Below are positions 1 to 8,015 of a stretch of DNA of 53,830 nucleotides, piece after piece. Position numbers and translations under genes: made by a program. The notes under the pieces were generated by a model. The model ran no database searches. It was not told the DNA's origin and was given only the letters and a program-made list of their open reading frames with translations. Within the stretch, counting starts at the first letter, position 1, and each line of letters begins with the position of its first letter. Source of the DNA: Bacteroidota bacterium (GTDB taxonomy: Bacteria; Bacteroidota; Ignavibacteria; UBA10030; BY39); contig JAUXOG010000060.1 in the NCBI GenBank assembly GCA_030682385.1, positions 1 to 53,830 on the forward strand, read 5' to 3'.

Positions 1-2621
1 CGTCCGAGAACATCATAGACTTTAAGCTTTACATAACTGCTAACTGGCAACCCCGCCTGACCGGCGGGCAGGTGCCAACTGATAACTGTTGACGGGTTAA
101 ACGGGTTTGGATAGTTTTGCTCTAACCGAAATTCAGTCGGAACTTCTGTTACCTTGTTCTCGACAGAAAGTAAAACACTGTCCGGTTTGTTTGAATATAC
201 TTTTGCTGTGAAAGCCGGAATTGTGAAGCTGCTTAGCGTGGTTCCGGATGCAATAAACTCGGTTTGGTCAAAGACATCATACCAGTTACCTGAGGCAAGC
301 CAAGGAACATTACTCACTGTTTGCTGACTATTGCTTAAATTTGCAACACACATAATTTTTGCATCGGTGTTTATATCTTCAAATCCCCAAACTAACACAC
401 GTTCAGTATTGTATCGGTATAGCTTACGCAGCGTTCCGTTATAAAGCGCCGGATTGTTGAGTCGCTGGAAAATTAATTTTTTGTAGTAATGATAGTGCGA
501 TTGACCTGAAACTGTTGAAAGACGGTTAAACTGTACAGGGCGGTACGATAGTTTTTCACCGTCACTCTGAAAGCCGCGCGGTTCAGCAAACTCCATCCCC
601 TGCCACAACATCGGAATTCCGAGTGAGGTAAACATAAATGTTGCATAAAGTTTATCTCGTTGAATCGCCTGTTCCAAAGGTACGCTTTGCCAGGTAATCA
701 TCTCGTATATCAGCGATAGCTCATCGTGGTTGACTGTTGCGTTTACAGGTTCTGTTCGGTTTGAGTATCGATCAGGAGTCGAGGGAGTATCGCCACTTGG
801 GTAAGCGCCAAGGTCGAGTACCTTATCTTCAATCGTTGCAAGTGTTGGATGTTGTGCCGGTATTAAACATTTAAAAACTTCATCTCTAAAACTGTCGTGC
901 CAACCGCTTGTAATTCCGCTGTTAAAAATCAGCGCCGGACTTTCTGGTAAATGTTCAGCAATCTGATAAATTGATCCACTGTATTCTGTATGAATTCGAT
1001 TTGCCCATCCTAAAATTCCTTTCGTCGGCTCGATTGTTCTCCAACCGATGCCTTGAGTCAAATCGTATCTAAATCCATCTACTTTATAAACATCAATCCA
1101 CATTTTTAATGCGTTATAAATTAACTCCTGTGTTTCGGTCGTCCAATGGTCCATATCTTTAAAGAAGCAAAGCTCGTCTTCATTATATCGGAGGTCGCTG
1201 CATCTTTTAAAATAAGGATTGATATCTTCGTTCTGCGCCATTTGCCAGAGGGCACTCGTTTCGTTCAGATGATTGAAAACGACATCGACGATTACCGCAA
1301 TTCCTCTTCCGTGTGCTGAATCGACGAGAGCTTTAAAATCGGCTGGTGTGCCATAACCGGGCTCTAATGCCAAATAAGAATTGAGGTCGTAACCCCACGA
1401 GAAACCCGATTTGCCAATCATTCCATAATCGTTGATGGGCATTAATTCGATGGCATTAACACCGAGCGAATCGAGATACGGAATTGTTTCGATGAAGTGG
1501 CGGAATGTAGCTTCACCCGCCAGAAGTCCAAACTTTCCGCCGGCAAACTCGGAAACGTTGAGTTCATAAATAAATAATTTTTCCATCGGCGGGCGTTGGA
1601 AATTAGTATTTTGCCATACATAATCGTCGGCTGTTAAACCCGTCGAGTCGGTTGAGAAGCGGCTTCCGTTAATGCCATTCCATTTTCCCCACGGGTCGTA
1701 AATCAATTTATTATTTTCGATTTCATAAAGATATTCGTAAGTACCCATTGCAAGTTTTACGTTAATCCACCATTCGTTGTTAATCGTTGCACGACGCATA
1801 ACTATCGGAGACGCTGTTACAGGATTTTGTCCGACTGGTGCGATACGCAGGAGGACATAATCTTTTCCCGGCACGCGAATTCTAAAAGAAGTCGAGTCGT
1901 TAGATGTGGTGCTTGGCAGAGTTACACCGTGCTTCACATAAGCGGGCATCGGAATGGTTGCAATTACATAACCGCCTCGTTTGTACACAACCGAGTCGCC
2001 TTTGTCGTTGTAGCCCACCAAACGGACAAAGTAAGATTTTGGGATTGGCGAAGGAAGTGTATAATCAACTATTCGAGTTGCTCGATTAAAAAATTGAGTT
2101 ACATCAGTAATTGTGCGGGGCGAGGATTCGGTTTGTGCTGTTGTAAGATAGATTGAGGTGATAGAATCGCTATTCGCATGCACGAGTGAATTTGTAATTC
2201 TTGTAATTTGCTGCGAGACTTCGAAAGTATAAAATTGAAACCAGAAAAATTTTGTAAGCCGGAGAACAGAATTATTGTTATCGGCAGGGTTTGTTTCCGG
2301 ATTCAGAGGGTCGCTGTACCAGCCCGCTGCGGTGCTGTAAAATTTATGTTGCCAGACCGAATCTCCCATTCGTCTCCGTATATCTAACGGGTCCTTTATT
2401 TTGAATGTATATGTTTTTGTCCAACTCGATAATGTATTATCATAACTCATTAGTGATATCGGAGCGTTATTTACCCAACCGTTAAATTCACCGGGAAGAT
2501 ATAAAGCCGGTGAGGTTGGTTGGTATGTGCGAAAAGTAATTGTAACGCTATCGGGTGATTGAGCAAATATATTTGCAAAAATAAATAATGCTAATGTCGA
2601 TAAAAAGAATAATTTTTTCAT
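1..2621 (-). CDS. Secreted GH13 alpha-amylase-family glycosidase with T9SS sorting domain (3' end beyond window)
   Basis: Reading from ATG at 2621, the protein opens with a signal peptide (MKKLFFLSTLALFIFANIFA), then a CBM48/isoamylase-N-like beta domain (LYLPGEFNGW). A GH13 barrel follows with all three catalytic acids visible: Asp in DGFRYD (about residue 519), Glu in AEHLPES (about 555) and Asp in VNHDE (about 630). The protein therefore probably hydrolyses or branches alpha-glucans. A T9SS sorting domain starts at NYPNPFNPST and is cut by the window edge at residue 873, so the protein should be exported and surface-attached or released. It is the last gene seen of the minus-strand glucan locus: its start lies 2 nt past the stop of the other amylase, and its ribosome site (AAGGAAG) sits inside that gene. 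The sorting domain carries an in-frame repeat insertion encoding HLPAGQAG. Exact specificity (pullulanase, branching enzyme, amylase) cannot be fixed. Confidence 0.9.
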   Translation of the reverse strand, partial: MKKLFFLSTLALFIFANIFAQSPDSVTITFRTYQPTSPALYLPGEFNGWVNNAPISLMSYDNTLSSWTKTYTFKIKDPLDIRRRMGDSVWQHKFYSTAAGWYSDPLNPETNPADNNNSVLRLTKFFWFQFYTFEVSQQITRITNSLVHANSDSITSIYLTTAQTESSPRTITDVTQFFNRATRIVDYTLPSPIPKSYFVRLVGYNDKGDSVVYKRGGYVIATIPMPAYVKHGVTLPSTTSNDSTSFRIRVPGKDYVLLRIAPVGQNPVTASPIVMRRATINNEWWINVKLAMGTYEYLYEIENNKLIYDPWGKWNGINGSRFSTDSTGLTADDYVWQNTNFQRPPMEKLFIYELNVSEFAGGKFGLLAGEATFRHFIETIPYLDSLGVNAIELMPINDYGMIGKSGFSWGYDLNSYLALEPGYGTPADFKALVDSAHGRGIAVIVDVVFNHLNETSALWQMAQNEDINPYFKRCSDLRYNEDELCFFKDMDHWTTETQELIYNALKMWIDVYKVDGFRYDLTQGIGWRTIEPTKGILGWANRIHTEYSGSIYQIAEHLPESPALIFNSGITSGWHDSFRDEVFKCLIPAQHPTLATIEDKVLDLGAYPSGDTPSTPDRYSNRTEPVNATVNHDELSLIYEMITWQSVPLEQAIQRDKLYATFMFTSLGIPMLWQGMEFAEPRGFQSDGEKLSYRPVQFNRLSTVSGQSHYHYYKKLIFQRLNNPALYNGTLRKLYRYNTERVLVWGFEDINTDAKIMCVANLSNSQQTVSNVPWLASGNWYDVFDQTEFIASGTTLSSFTIPAFTAKVYSNKPDSVLLSVENKVTEVPTEFRLEQNYPNPFNPSTVISWHLPAGQAGLPVSSYVKLKVYDVLG
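34..88. repeat. Composite repeat: NNAACTG heptamers interrupted by a GC-rich palindrome, inside coding sequence
   Basis: Two heptamers ending in AACTG-type cores (34-47) and two more (75-88) flank a GC-rich inverted repeat (about 51-74, CCCCGCCTGACCGGCGGGCA). On the coding (minus) strand the insert reads in frame as HLPAGQAG within the T9SS domain of the amylase. The same palindrome family recurs at 4522, 49300, 51398 and 52279. Confidence 0.75.
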
Positions 2622-2623
2622 AT

Positions 2624-4099
2624 TTACTTCCTTGAAATTAAAATTGCACCGCTCATCGGTGGAATGTTTTGTATTGATATTTTTGATTTGTCCTTTTGTG
2701 AAACTGTAACATTGTTTATTAGGTCAATCCATTTTTTTACGTTCTTATCGGGCGACTGCAACTCAACAGTTTGGCATTTGTTCGAGTTATTTAAAATTAC
2801 AATTGCTTTTTCGTTTTCAAATTCACGCAAAAAGCCGAATAGGTTTTTCTTATCATCAGTTAAGATTGTTTTATAACTTCCCCTGCTGAAAACTTTGTTT
2901 TGCTTTCGTAGTTCAATAAGTTTTTTGTAGAAATTCCGGAGGTCAATGTTCCAATGTAAGGAATCCCAAACCATAGTGCGGCGGCAATCGGGATCGCGCC
3001 CGCCCATCATACCGATTTCGTCGCCGTAGTAAACCATCGGAGCGCCGATGTAAGTCATCTGGAAAAGCGCTGCTAATTTTGCTTTATCAAAATTTCCTTT
3101 TGTTAATGTAAGAAACCGTTCAGTGTCGTGGCTGCCTACAAGATTTTGAAGAGCATACTGAACTTTAGTTGGATATTTTCTGGGAATTGCAAGTAACGAA
3201 TCAAACTGTTTTACGTTCAATTTGTTGAAAACGAAATAGAGGTTCACTGCATCACGGAAGAGGTAATTCATAACAGCATCGAACTGGTCGCCTTTGAGCC
3301 ACGGAGTAGCATCTTCCCAGATTTCGCCAACGATGTAGCAATCGGGGTTGATGGACTTCACAAGTTTACGCCAGTCAATCCAGAATTCGTGCGACATTTC
3401 GTTCGGTACATCAAGCCGCCAGCCGTCGATTCCCATTTCAGTCCACTTACGCGTTGCCTCGAAAAGATGCTTCTTCACATCGGGTTCTTCAGCCATTAAC
3501 TTTGGCAAGTCGCCGATTCCCCACCAAGCTTCATAGTTCGGCTTTGCGGGGGGGAGTTGAACCGGGAAGCTGTGAACTTTGAACCAATGCAAATACTTCG
3601 AGTTTTTTTCTTTCTCGACGATATCTTTGAATGCAAAAAATTCAATTCCTGTATGATTGAACACGCCATCAATTACAACACGGATTCCCCGCTTATGACA
3701 TTCATCTAAAAGTTGTTTGAAAATTTTATCGTCTCCAAAATTATCATCAATCTTAAAATAATCGGTGGTATGATATTTATGATTCGAGTTTGATTCGAAA
3801 ACAGGATTGAAATAAATAGCATTAACTCCTAAGTCTTGAATGTAATCGAGTTTCTCGATAACTCCTTTTATATCGCCGCCGAAATAGTTGTAATATTTTG
3901 GAGTTGCACCCCAGACTTCTGTATTTGGTGGATCGTTAGCGGTGTCGGCGTTGTAAAAACGTTCAGGGAAGATTTGATAATAAATTGCATCGGCTGTCCA
4001 GTCGGGGATATCAAGCTGTTGTGCGTAGGATAGTTGAGCTATAAAAATAATAGCGGTAAAGAAGAGGATACTTGCTTTTTTAGTGGGTGTGCTTTTCAT
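2624..4099 (-). CDS. Secreted alpha-amylase family (GH13) enzyme, neopullulanase/cyclomaltodextrinase-like
   Basis: 491 residues with an N-terminal signal peptide (hydrophobic ILFFTAIIFIAQLSYA, then QQ). The mature protein starts directly on a GH13 barrel: AIYYQIFPERF, then the conserved region GVFNHTG. The nucleophile is Asp in GWRLDVPNE (about residue 229), the acid/base is Glu in GEIWEDA (about 257), and the transition-state Asp is in GSHDTER (about 324). A C-terminal beta domain follows. The family cleaves alpha-1,4 (and sometimes alpha-1,6) glucosidic bonds in maltodextrins, starch, pullulan or cyclodextrins. There is no T9SS domain, so periplasmic residence is likely, complementing the downstream surface enzyme. 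A 10-bp inverted repeat just upstream may control translation. Substrate preference cannot be read from the sequence. Confidence 0.93.
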   Translation of the reverse strand: MKSTPTKKASILFFTAIIFIAQLSYAQQLDIPDWTADAIYYQIFPERFYNADTANDPPNTEVWGATPKYYNYFGGDIKGVIEKLDYIQDLGVNAIYFNPVFESNSNHKYHTTDYFKIDDNFGDDKIFKQLLDECHKRGIRVVIDGVFNHTGIEFFAFKDIVEKEKNSKYLHWFKVHSFPVQLPPAKPNYEAWWGIGDLPKLMAEEPDVKKHLFEATRKWTEMGIDGWRLDVPNEMSHEFWIDWRKLVKSINPDCYIVGEIWEDATPWLKGDQFDAVMNYLFRDAVNLYFVFNKLNVKQFDSLLAIPRKYPTKVQYALQNLVGSHDTERFLTLTKGNFDKAKLAALFQMTYIGAPMVYYGDEIGMMGGRDPDCRRTMVWDSLHWNIDLRNFYKKLIELRKQNKVFSRGSYKTILTDDKKNLFGFLREFENEKAIVILNNSNKCQTVELQSPDKNVKKWIDLINNVTVSQKDKSKISIQNIPPMSGAILISRK

Positions 4100-4102
4100 T
4101 GG

Positions 4103-4132
4103 TATTGTTTCCTTATAATGTTGGAAACAATA
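4103..4132 (-). promoter_or_regulatory. Perfect inverted repeat in amylase leader, overlapping the ribosome-binding site
   Basis: TATTGTTTCC (4103-4112) pairs perfectly with GGAAACAATA (4123-4132) around a 10-nt loop. On the mRNA (minus strand) the purine-rich AAGGAAA lies in one arm, about 11 nt before the ATG of the 491-aa amylase. The structure could be an operator for a dimeric repressor or an RNA hairpin that hides the ribosome site. Neither role is proven. Confidence 0.45.
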
Positions 4133-4447
4133 TAATAAAAATGAGAGTGAGGCTCAAACTTGTCCAAGATAGTAAGTCGGATTTTGTTCACATCCGACCT
4201 ACGTGATTTAAAAAATTTGTAAAGACATCCCACGGGATGCTTCTACTTTGCTATCCCTCTTCCGCGTGATCGAGGCAGGTTTTTTTATGTTTTATCGAAC
4301 TCAACCCCTGTCAAGTTTTAAACAAAAATCCCTCGACGAGTCGAGTCGTCGACCTTCTCTTACCAAGAGAAGGGGGGCTTGTTTAAATTCAGTCGGGGGA
4401 TGAGTTTGATGCGGTAAGTGGATGTAAAACCGCATAATTGCGATAAC

Positions 4448-4490
4448 AAAAAGAGCCGACTCGTCCGTTAGCTACCGGACGACTCGGCTC
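4448..4490 (-). terminator. Intrinsic terminator after the LTD/CBM-like T9SS gene
   Basis: On the minus strand a 15-bp stem (GAGCCGAGTCGTCCG against CGGACGAGTCGGCTC, one mismatch) with an 8-nt loop is followed by five T residues. It lies about 70 bp past the stop codon at 4563 and separates this gene from the amylase pair. Confidence 0.75.
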
Positions 4491-4521
4491 GATTTAATCA
4501 TTGATCTATTTATCCTCCGAA

Positions 4522-4562
4522 GCCCCGCCTGACCACTCGATGCGGGAGAGCGGCGGGCAGGT
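4522..4562. repeat. GC-rich palindromic repeat abutting a stop codon
   Basis: On the minus strand the sequence after the TAA reads ACCTGCCCGCCG...GGTCAGGCGGGGC. It is the same family as the insert near position 51-74 and the copies near 49300, 51398 and 52279. It begins immediately after the stop codon of the upstream gene. Confidence 0.7.
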
Positions 4563-6959
4563 TTAGCGTAGGAGGAGCATCTTTTTAACTGACGTAAACG
4601 AACCGGCAGTTAATTTGTAAAAATATGTCCCACTCGAAAGATTGTCGGTGCTAAAATCGACACGGTAGTTACCGGCTTTCATTTCGCCGTTCATCAGTGT
4701 TGCAACTTCCTGACCTAAAATGTTGTAAACTTTCAGTGTAACTAAACCTGAAACAGGAATACTGAAATCAATTTTAGTCGTTGGGTTAAACGGATTTGGA
4801 TAATTCTGTGAGAGCGAATAATTTTCCGGAATTGCTCCGTTGATATCGCGAACAGATACAGGTCCCATCACTCCAAACACCATCCGTAAACGAGCTGAAG
4901 TTGGAGGAGGATTCGGGAATGCCCATGAGTGGTTAGTTGCATAGCCGGCTTCATTATCTAAATAATAGGCACCGCCAAGTTCAACACCTGGATAACCCGC
5001 CGCAAATTTAAATTCGAAGGTGCCGCCTGGAGTTCCAGCCAGCCAGAGGATATCGCGTGAATAAAATTTATCGCCGGCAGTTTCGTCGCCGTTGGTTCCA
5101 TCATCGTACAATTTAATAAGTGTGCCTGCTGTTGTATCGTCATAAGTCCAATTGCCTTGCCATGCACCAATAGGAGCTGCGCCGCCTTTAATCCAAACAT
5201 CTCGTAAATTAGTAATCGCCTGTGAAGTGCGGAAGTCAACAGGGTTTCTCATATCTATCACGAACTTTATCATTACATCATGAGGGAGTCCGGTAGCTTT
5301 CGGAATAATAGTTGGAAAAGCGACCGGTAAAACTGAATCTTGACCTGTCCACACGTATATTCTATCTGAGCCGGTTTCATAACCGCCGCCGTTATCAAAT
5401 CTTTCATCAGGATAAGCTTTGAATTTGTATTTTATTTCAGAATCAAGGGCAGCTTTAATTTTTAAGGTTGTCTCGAAAAGACCAACGGTATCAGGATTTT
5501 CCTGCATTTTTTGTTTACCCTCAAGAATCGGTTGTCCTGAAAAAATTAGTATTTTCAACGAATCCGTTGCTGGATTAAATCCATTGTTATAAATTGAAAA
5601 AATGTTTGCCCGGAAAGTAATATCTTTTTCAGTAATTGGTTTGTCGGTTGGACGTAAGCCACCGAACCATTTCCATACAATTGTAGTATCGTTCTTCATC
5701 GGGAACATGTTGTCTCCTGAGGGTTCCCATCCCGCACCATTTTCGATATAAAACTTATAAATAACATTTCGTGCGCTGTCAGGATGGAATTTTGCAACTC
5801 CCGAATAAAACATACTCGTTCCTTCTCGAGTGAGTAAATAAGATGAGCCCCAGTCGAATGGTGCAAAACTTCCGCGAATTCCAACCACTTGAGTTGCAGG
5901 GTCGAAACCAATTACTCCGGCAACATTAACTCTAAACCATACATCAACACTATCAGACGGAGTGTAGGGCGGGTTATTGAATCCTCTTTGATAATACCTT
6001 AGCGGAAGGACAGTATCTTGTGTTACGGTGAGAGCAGTGTTCCCCACGCCTTCCCAATCAGTAGCAAAGTATTGTACTTCTAAGTTTGTTCCCTCTGGAA
6101 AAGCATGTGTAACTTCCCAATAATCGCCGCCGATGTTTGTCATTAATGGTGATAAATCGTTCCAAGTTAATGGCAGAGTGTTGCCTCTAATTTGAACCAT
6201 TGAAGTCGGTACAATCGTGTCGAGACGGGTTGAAGTGTTGAGTTTGAAGGTTACGTTGTAAGTTGGAGGAGTTGGTGCAGTTTGTCCTAAATTGATAGCA
6301 CCCGGGGTTGCATTGGTTAGAATATCATTCTGAACCCATTTGGTCGTATCGTTGTTGTCGAACCCACCGCCTGTACTATTTGTAAAATAATTCACTGCGT
6401 TACTGGCTGAAGTCCGGAGATTCGCAGTCCATACTGCATCGGTAAAACCACCGATTGAAGTATTGGTTCCAGTAGCCACATAATCAATTGTTACCGAGGT
6501 CGATAGTGGCCCGGCTAATAAAACAATATTTTCATTTGTTGATAAATCTAATACCCGAACAGTATCCAGCACGCCATCCGGTATTGCTTTAGTAAAAAGT
6601 ACTAATTTTTTATCAGACGGGTCTAAATCTTGTGTATAAGCATTCGCACTGTCGGCAGGTGTAAGCAGAACACAAACAACCCGAGTGCCTTGAGGAACAT
6701 TTTGTAGATATGAGACATCCGGAAAATCGAGATGTCCTTCAGTCGAGCCGCCAGCACCTGCTTTCGTGCCCACATCTGATAAACGAAGACCACGCATATC
6801 AACACCGCCCGGTTTGATAACTAAAAGCTCGACAAATTCTTTACCAGATGCATTAACAGAAAATTCATTTATGATTACATCGCCGGGAACAACTTGTGAG
6901 AAAACTAATCCGGGGATAACCAAAATGAAAATCAAAAATAGTTTTAAAAACTTATTCAT
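4563..6959 (-). CDS. Secreted multidomain surface protein: lamin-tail-like, starch-binding-like modules, T9SS sorting domain
   Basis: 798 residues. A signal peptide (FLKLFLIFILVIPGLVFS) is followed by a lamin-tail-like domain (about 25-165; motifs VIINEFSVNASGKEFVELLV and DMRGLRLSD). Several beta-sandwich repeats follow, of the type VTFKLNTSTRLD, VDVWFRVNVAGV and KDITFRANIFSIY, each with a later ...YKFYIE or ...KFKAYP strand. These resemble carbohydrate-binding (CBM20/48-like) modules. The C-terminus (NYPNPFNPTTKIDFSI... to KKMLLLR) is a classic type A T9SS sorting domain. No catalytic motif is visible, so a substrate-binding role at the cell surface fits its place between a PorV-like protein and two amylases. 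Its gene ends at a terminator and at a GC-rich repeat. The domain names are from motif recognition only. Confidence 0.8.
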   Translation of the reverse strand: MNKFLKLFLIFILVIPGLVFSQVVPGDVIINEFSVNASGKEFVELLVIKPGGVDMRGLRLSDVGTKAGAGGSTEGHLDFPDVSYLQNVPQGTRVVCVLLTPADSANAYTQDLDPSDKKLVLFTKAIPDGVLDTVRVLDLSTNENIVLLAGPLSTSVTIDYVATGTNTSIGGFTDAVWTANLRTSASNAVNYFTNSTGGGFDNNDTTKWVQNDILTNATPGAINLGQTAPTPPTYNVTFKLNTSTRLDTIVPTSMVQIRGNTLPLTWNDLSPLMTNIGGDYWEVTHAFPEGTNLEVQYFATDWEGVGNTALTVTQDTVLPLRYYQRGFNNPPYTPSDSVDVWFRVNVAGVIGFDPATQVVGIRGSFAPFDWGSSYLLTREGTSMFYSGVAKFHPDSARNVIYKFYIENGAGWEPSGDNMFPMKNDTTIVWKWFGGLRPTDKPITEKDITFRANIFSIYNNGFNPATDSLKILIFSGQPILEGKQKMQENPDTVGLFETTLKIKAALDSEIKYKFKAYPDERFDNGGGYETGSDRIYVWTGQDSVLPVAFPTIIPKATGLPHDVMIKFVIDMRNPVDFRTSQAITNLRDVWIKGGAAPIGAWQGNWTYDDTTAGTLIKLYDDGTNGDETAGDKFYSRDILWLAGTPGGTFEFKFAAGYPGVELGGAYYLDNEAGYATNHSWAFPNPPPTSARLRMVFGVMGPVSVRDINGAIPENYSLSQNYPNPFNPTTKIDFSIPVSGLVTLKVYNILGQEVATLMNGEMKAGNYRVDFSTDNLSSGTYFYKLTAGSFTSVKKMLLLR

Positions 6960-6996
6960 TTGAAACCTCCATGTTTTGTTATTAGTGAATATTTAA

Positions 6997-8007
6997 TTAA
7001 AAAGTTACACCTAAAGAAAAACGCTGAACATCCTTAAACACACCAAATTGCTCAGAGCTGAAGTCAATAAATAAATCTGAATCGCTGTACAAATTATATT
7101 TCAGACCGATGCCGTACGAGAAACCTTGATTGGCATCGTCGCGGAATAACGATTTATAACCGGTACGAAGAAAAACATTGTTGTTCCAATTATATTCAAT
7201 TCCTAAGTTTACTGATTGGGAATTGTCGTTAGGATATAAAGCATCCACAGCCGCTGTAAAAGTAGAGTTTGAAAATTTCAGAACATCCATACAAACGCCT
7301 ACCCGGAAAAGCAACGGTAAAGTCCATGAGTCTGTTTTTAAAACTGCCGTTACCGCGGGATTATTACCACCGTCACCGGGGGCTAAATCGATTTTGCGAT
7401 ATAAATCTTTACCGCTCATCTGCATTTCGGATCCAAAGTTAGTTATGCTCATACCTATTTTCATATCATTAAAATAAGTTCTGAATAAAACACCGATATC
7501 GAGTGCAAAGGCACTTGCAGAAGTATGCCATATTCGTTGTTGAATATACTTAATTGTACCACCAATTGAAAATCTATCAGTTAGATTTCTTGCGTATGTT
7601 AAACCCACCGCCAAATCGGAAGCATCCCAAAACTGCTGAATGCCTTCCGGGTTTTCAATCGTGGTTATCTCTTCATCGCCGTAATCGAGATTAGTAATAT
7701 TCAAGCCGAAGGCATTTTCCTCATCTATAGCTACAACCAAACCGACCCAGTTAAAATCGGTTTCGACTAACCACGGGGTATGCGCAACAATAAGCTCGGT
7801 GCGATTCAACCGCGATATTCCGCTGGGATTCCAATATAGCGCCGAGGCATCGTTGGCGATTCCAACAAAAGTACCACCTAAAGCAGACGAACGTGGCGAA
7901 ACACCGATTCCTAAAAATGGAGCCGCCGTAGTACCCACTTTTGATTGAGCAAGCAACAAACCCGATGTAGCTAAGAGTAAAATCAGTATTGTATATAATT
8001 TTTTCAT
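6997..8007 (-). CDS. PorV/PorQ-family outer-membrane beta-barrel protein
   Basis: 336 residues. A signal peptide (LYTILILLLATSGLLLA) is followed by the family hallmark near the N-terminus (FLGIGVSPRSSALGGTFVG, then ANDASALYWNPSGISRL). Alternating beta strands run to a terminal aromatic (RFSLGVTF), as expected for an outer-membrane barrel. PorV is the shuttle that hands T9SS cargo to the attachment complex. Many FCB genomes carry several PorV/PorQ paralogues next to individual cargo genes, and this copy lies between two exported proteins. I cannot tell whether it is the general PorV or a locus-specific paralogue. It follows the 1243-aa gene by 8 nt, so the two are co-transcribed. Confidence 0.85.
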   Translation of the reverse strand: MKKLYTILILLLATSGLLLAQSKVGTTAAPFLGIGVSPRSSALGGTFVGIANDASALYWNPSGISRLNRTELIVAHTPWLVETDFNWVGLVVAIDEENAFGLNITNLDYGDEEITTIENPEGIQQFWDASDLAVGLTYARNLTDRFSIGGTIKYIQQRIWHTSASAFALDIGVLFRTYFNDMKIGMSITNFGSEMQMSGKDLYRKIDLAPGDGGNNPAVTAVLKTDSWTLPLLFRVGVCMDVLKFSNSTFTAAVDALYPNDNSQSVNLGIEYNWNNNVFLRTGYKSLFRDDANQGFSYGIGLKYNLYSDSDLFIDFSSEQFGVFKDVQRFSLGVTF

Positions 8008-8015
8008 ATTTCCAC

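Larger units (their letters stand above)
4100..4562. other. 463-bp gene-free stretch rich in small palindromes
   Basis: No open gene is supported. From the amylase side it holds the 4103-4132 inverted repeat, an imperfect hairpin (4174-4200, AAGTCGGAT...ATCCGACCT), a CATCCC/GGGATG hairpin (4226-4239), a TCGACGA/TCGTCGA hairpin (4333-4352) and a perfect CTTCTCTT/AAGAGAAG hairpin (4354-4372). The terminator of the next gene (4448-4490) and a GC-rich repeat (4522-4562) follow. The series looks like a landing zone for interspersed palindromic repeats. Confidence 0.6.

Noticed and set aside
4103-4132. Terminator between the T9SS gene and the amylase
   Set aside because: There is no T tract in the right place, and the true terminator is at 4448-4490.
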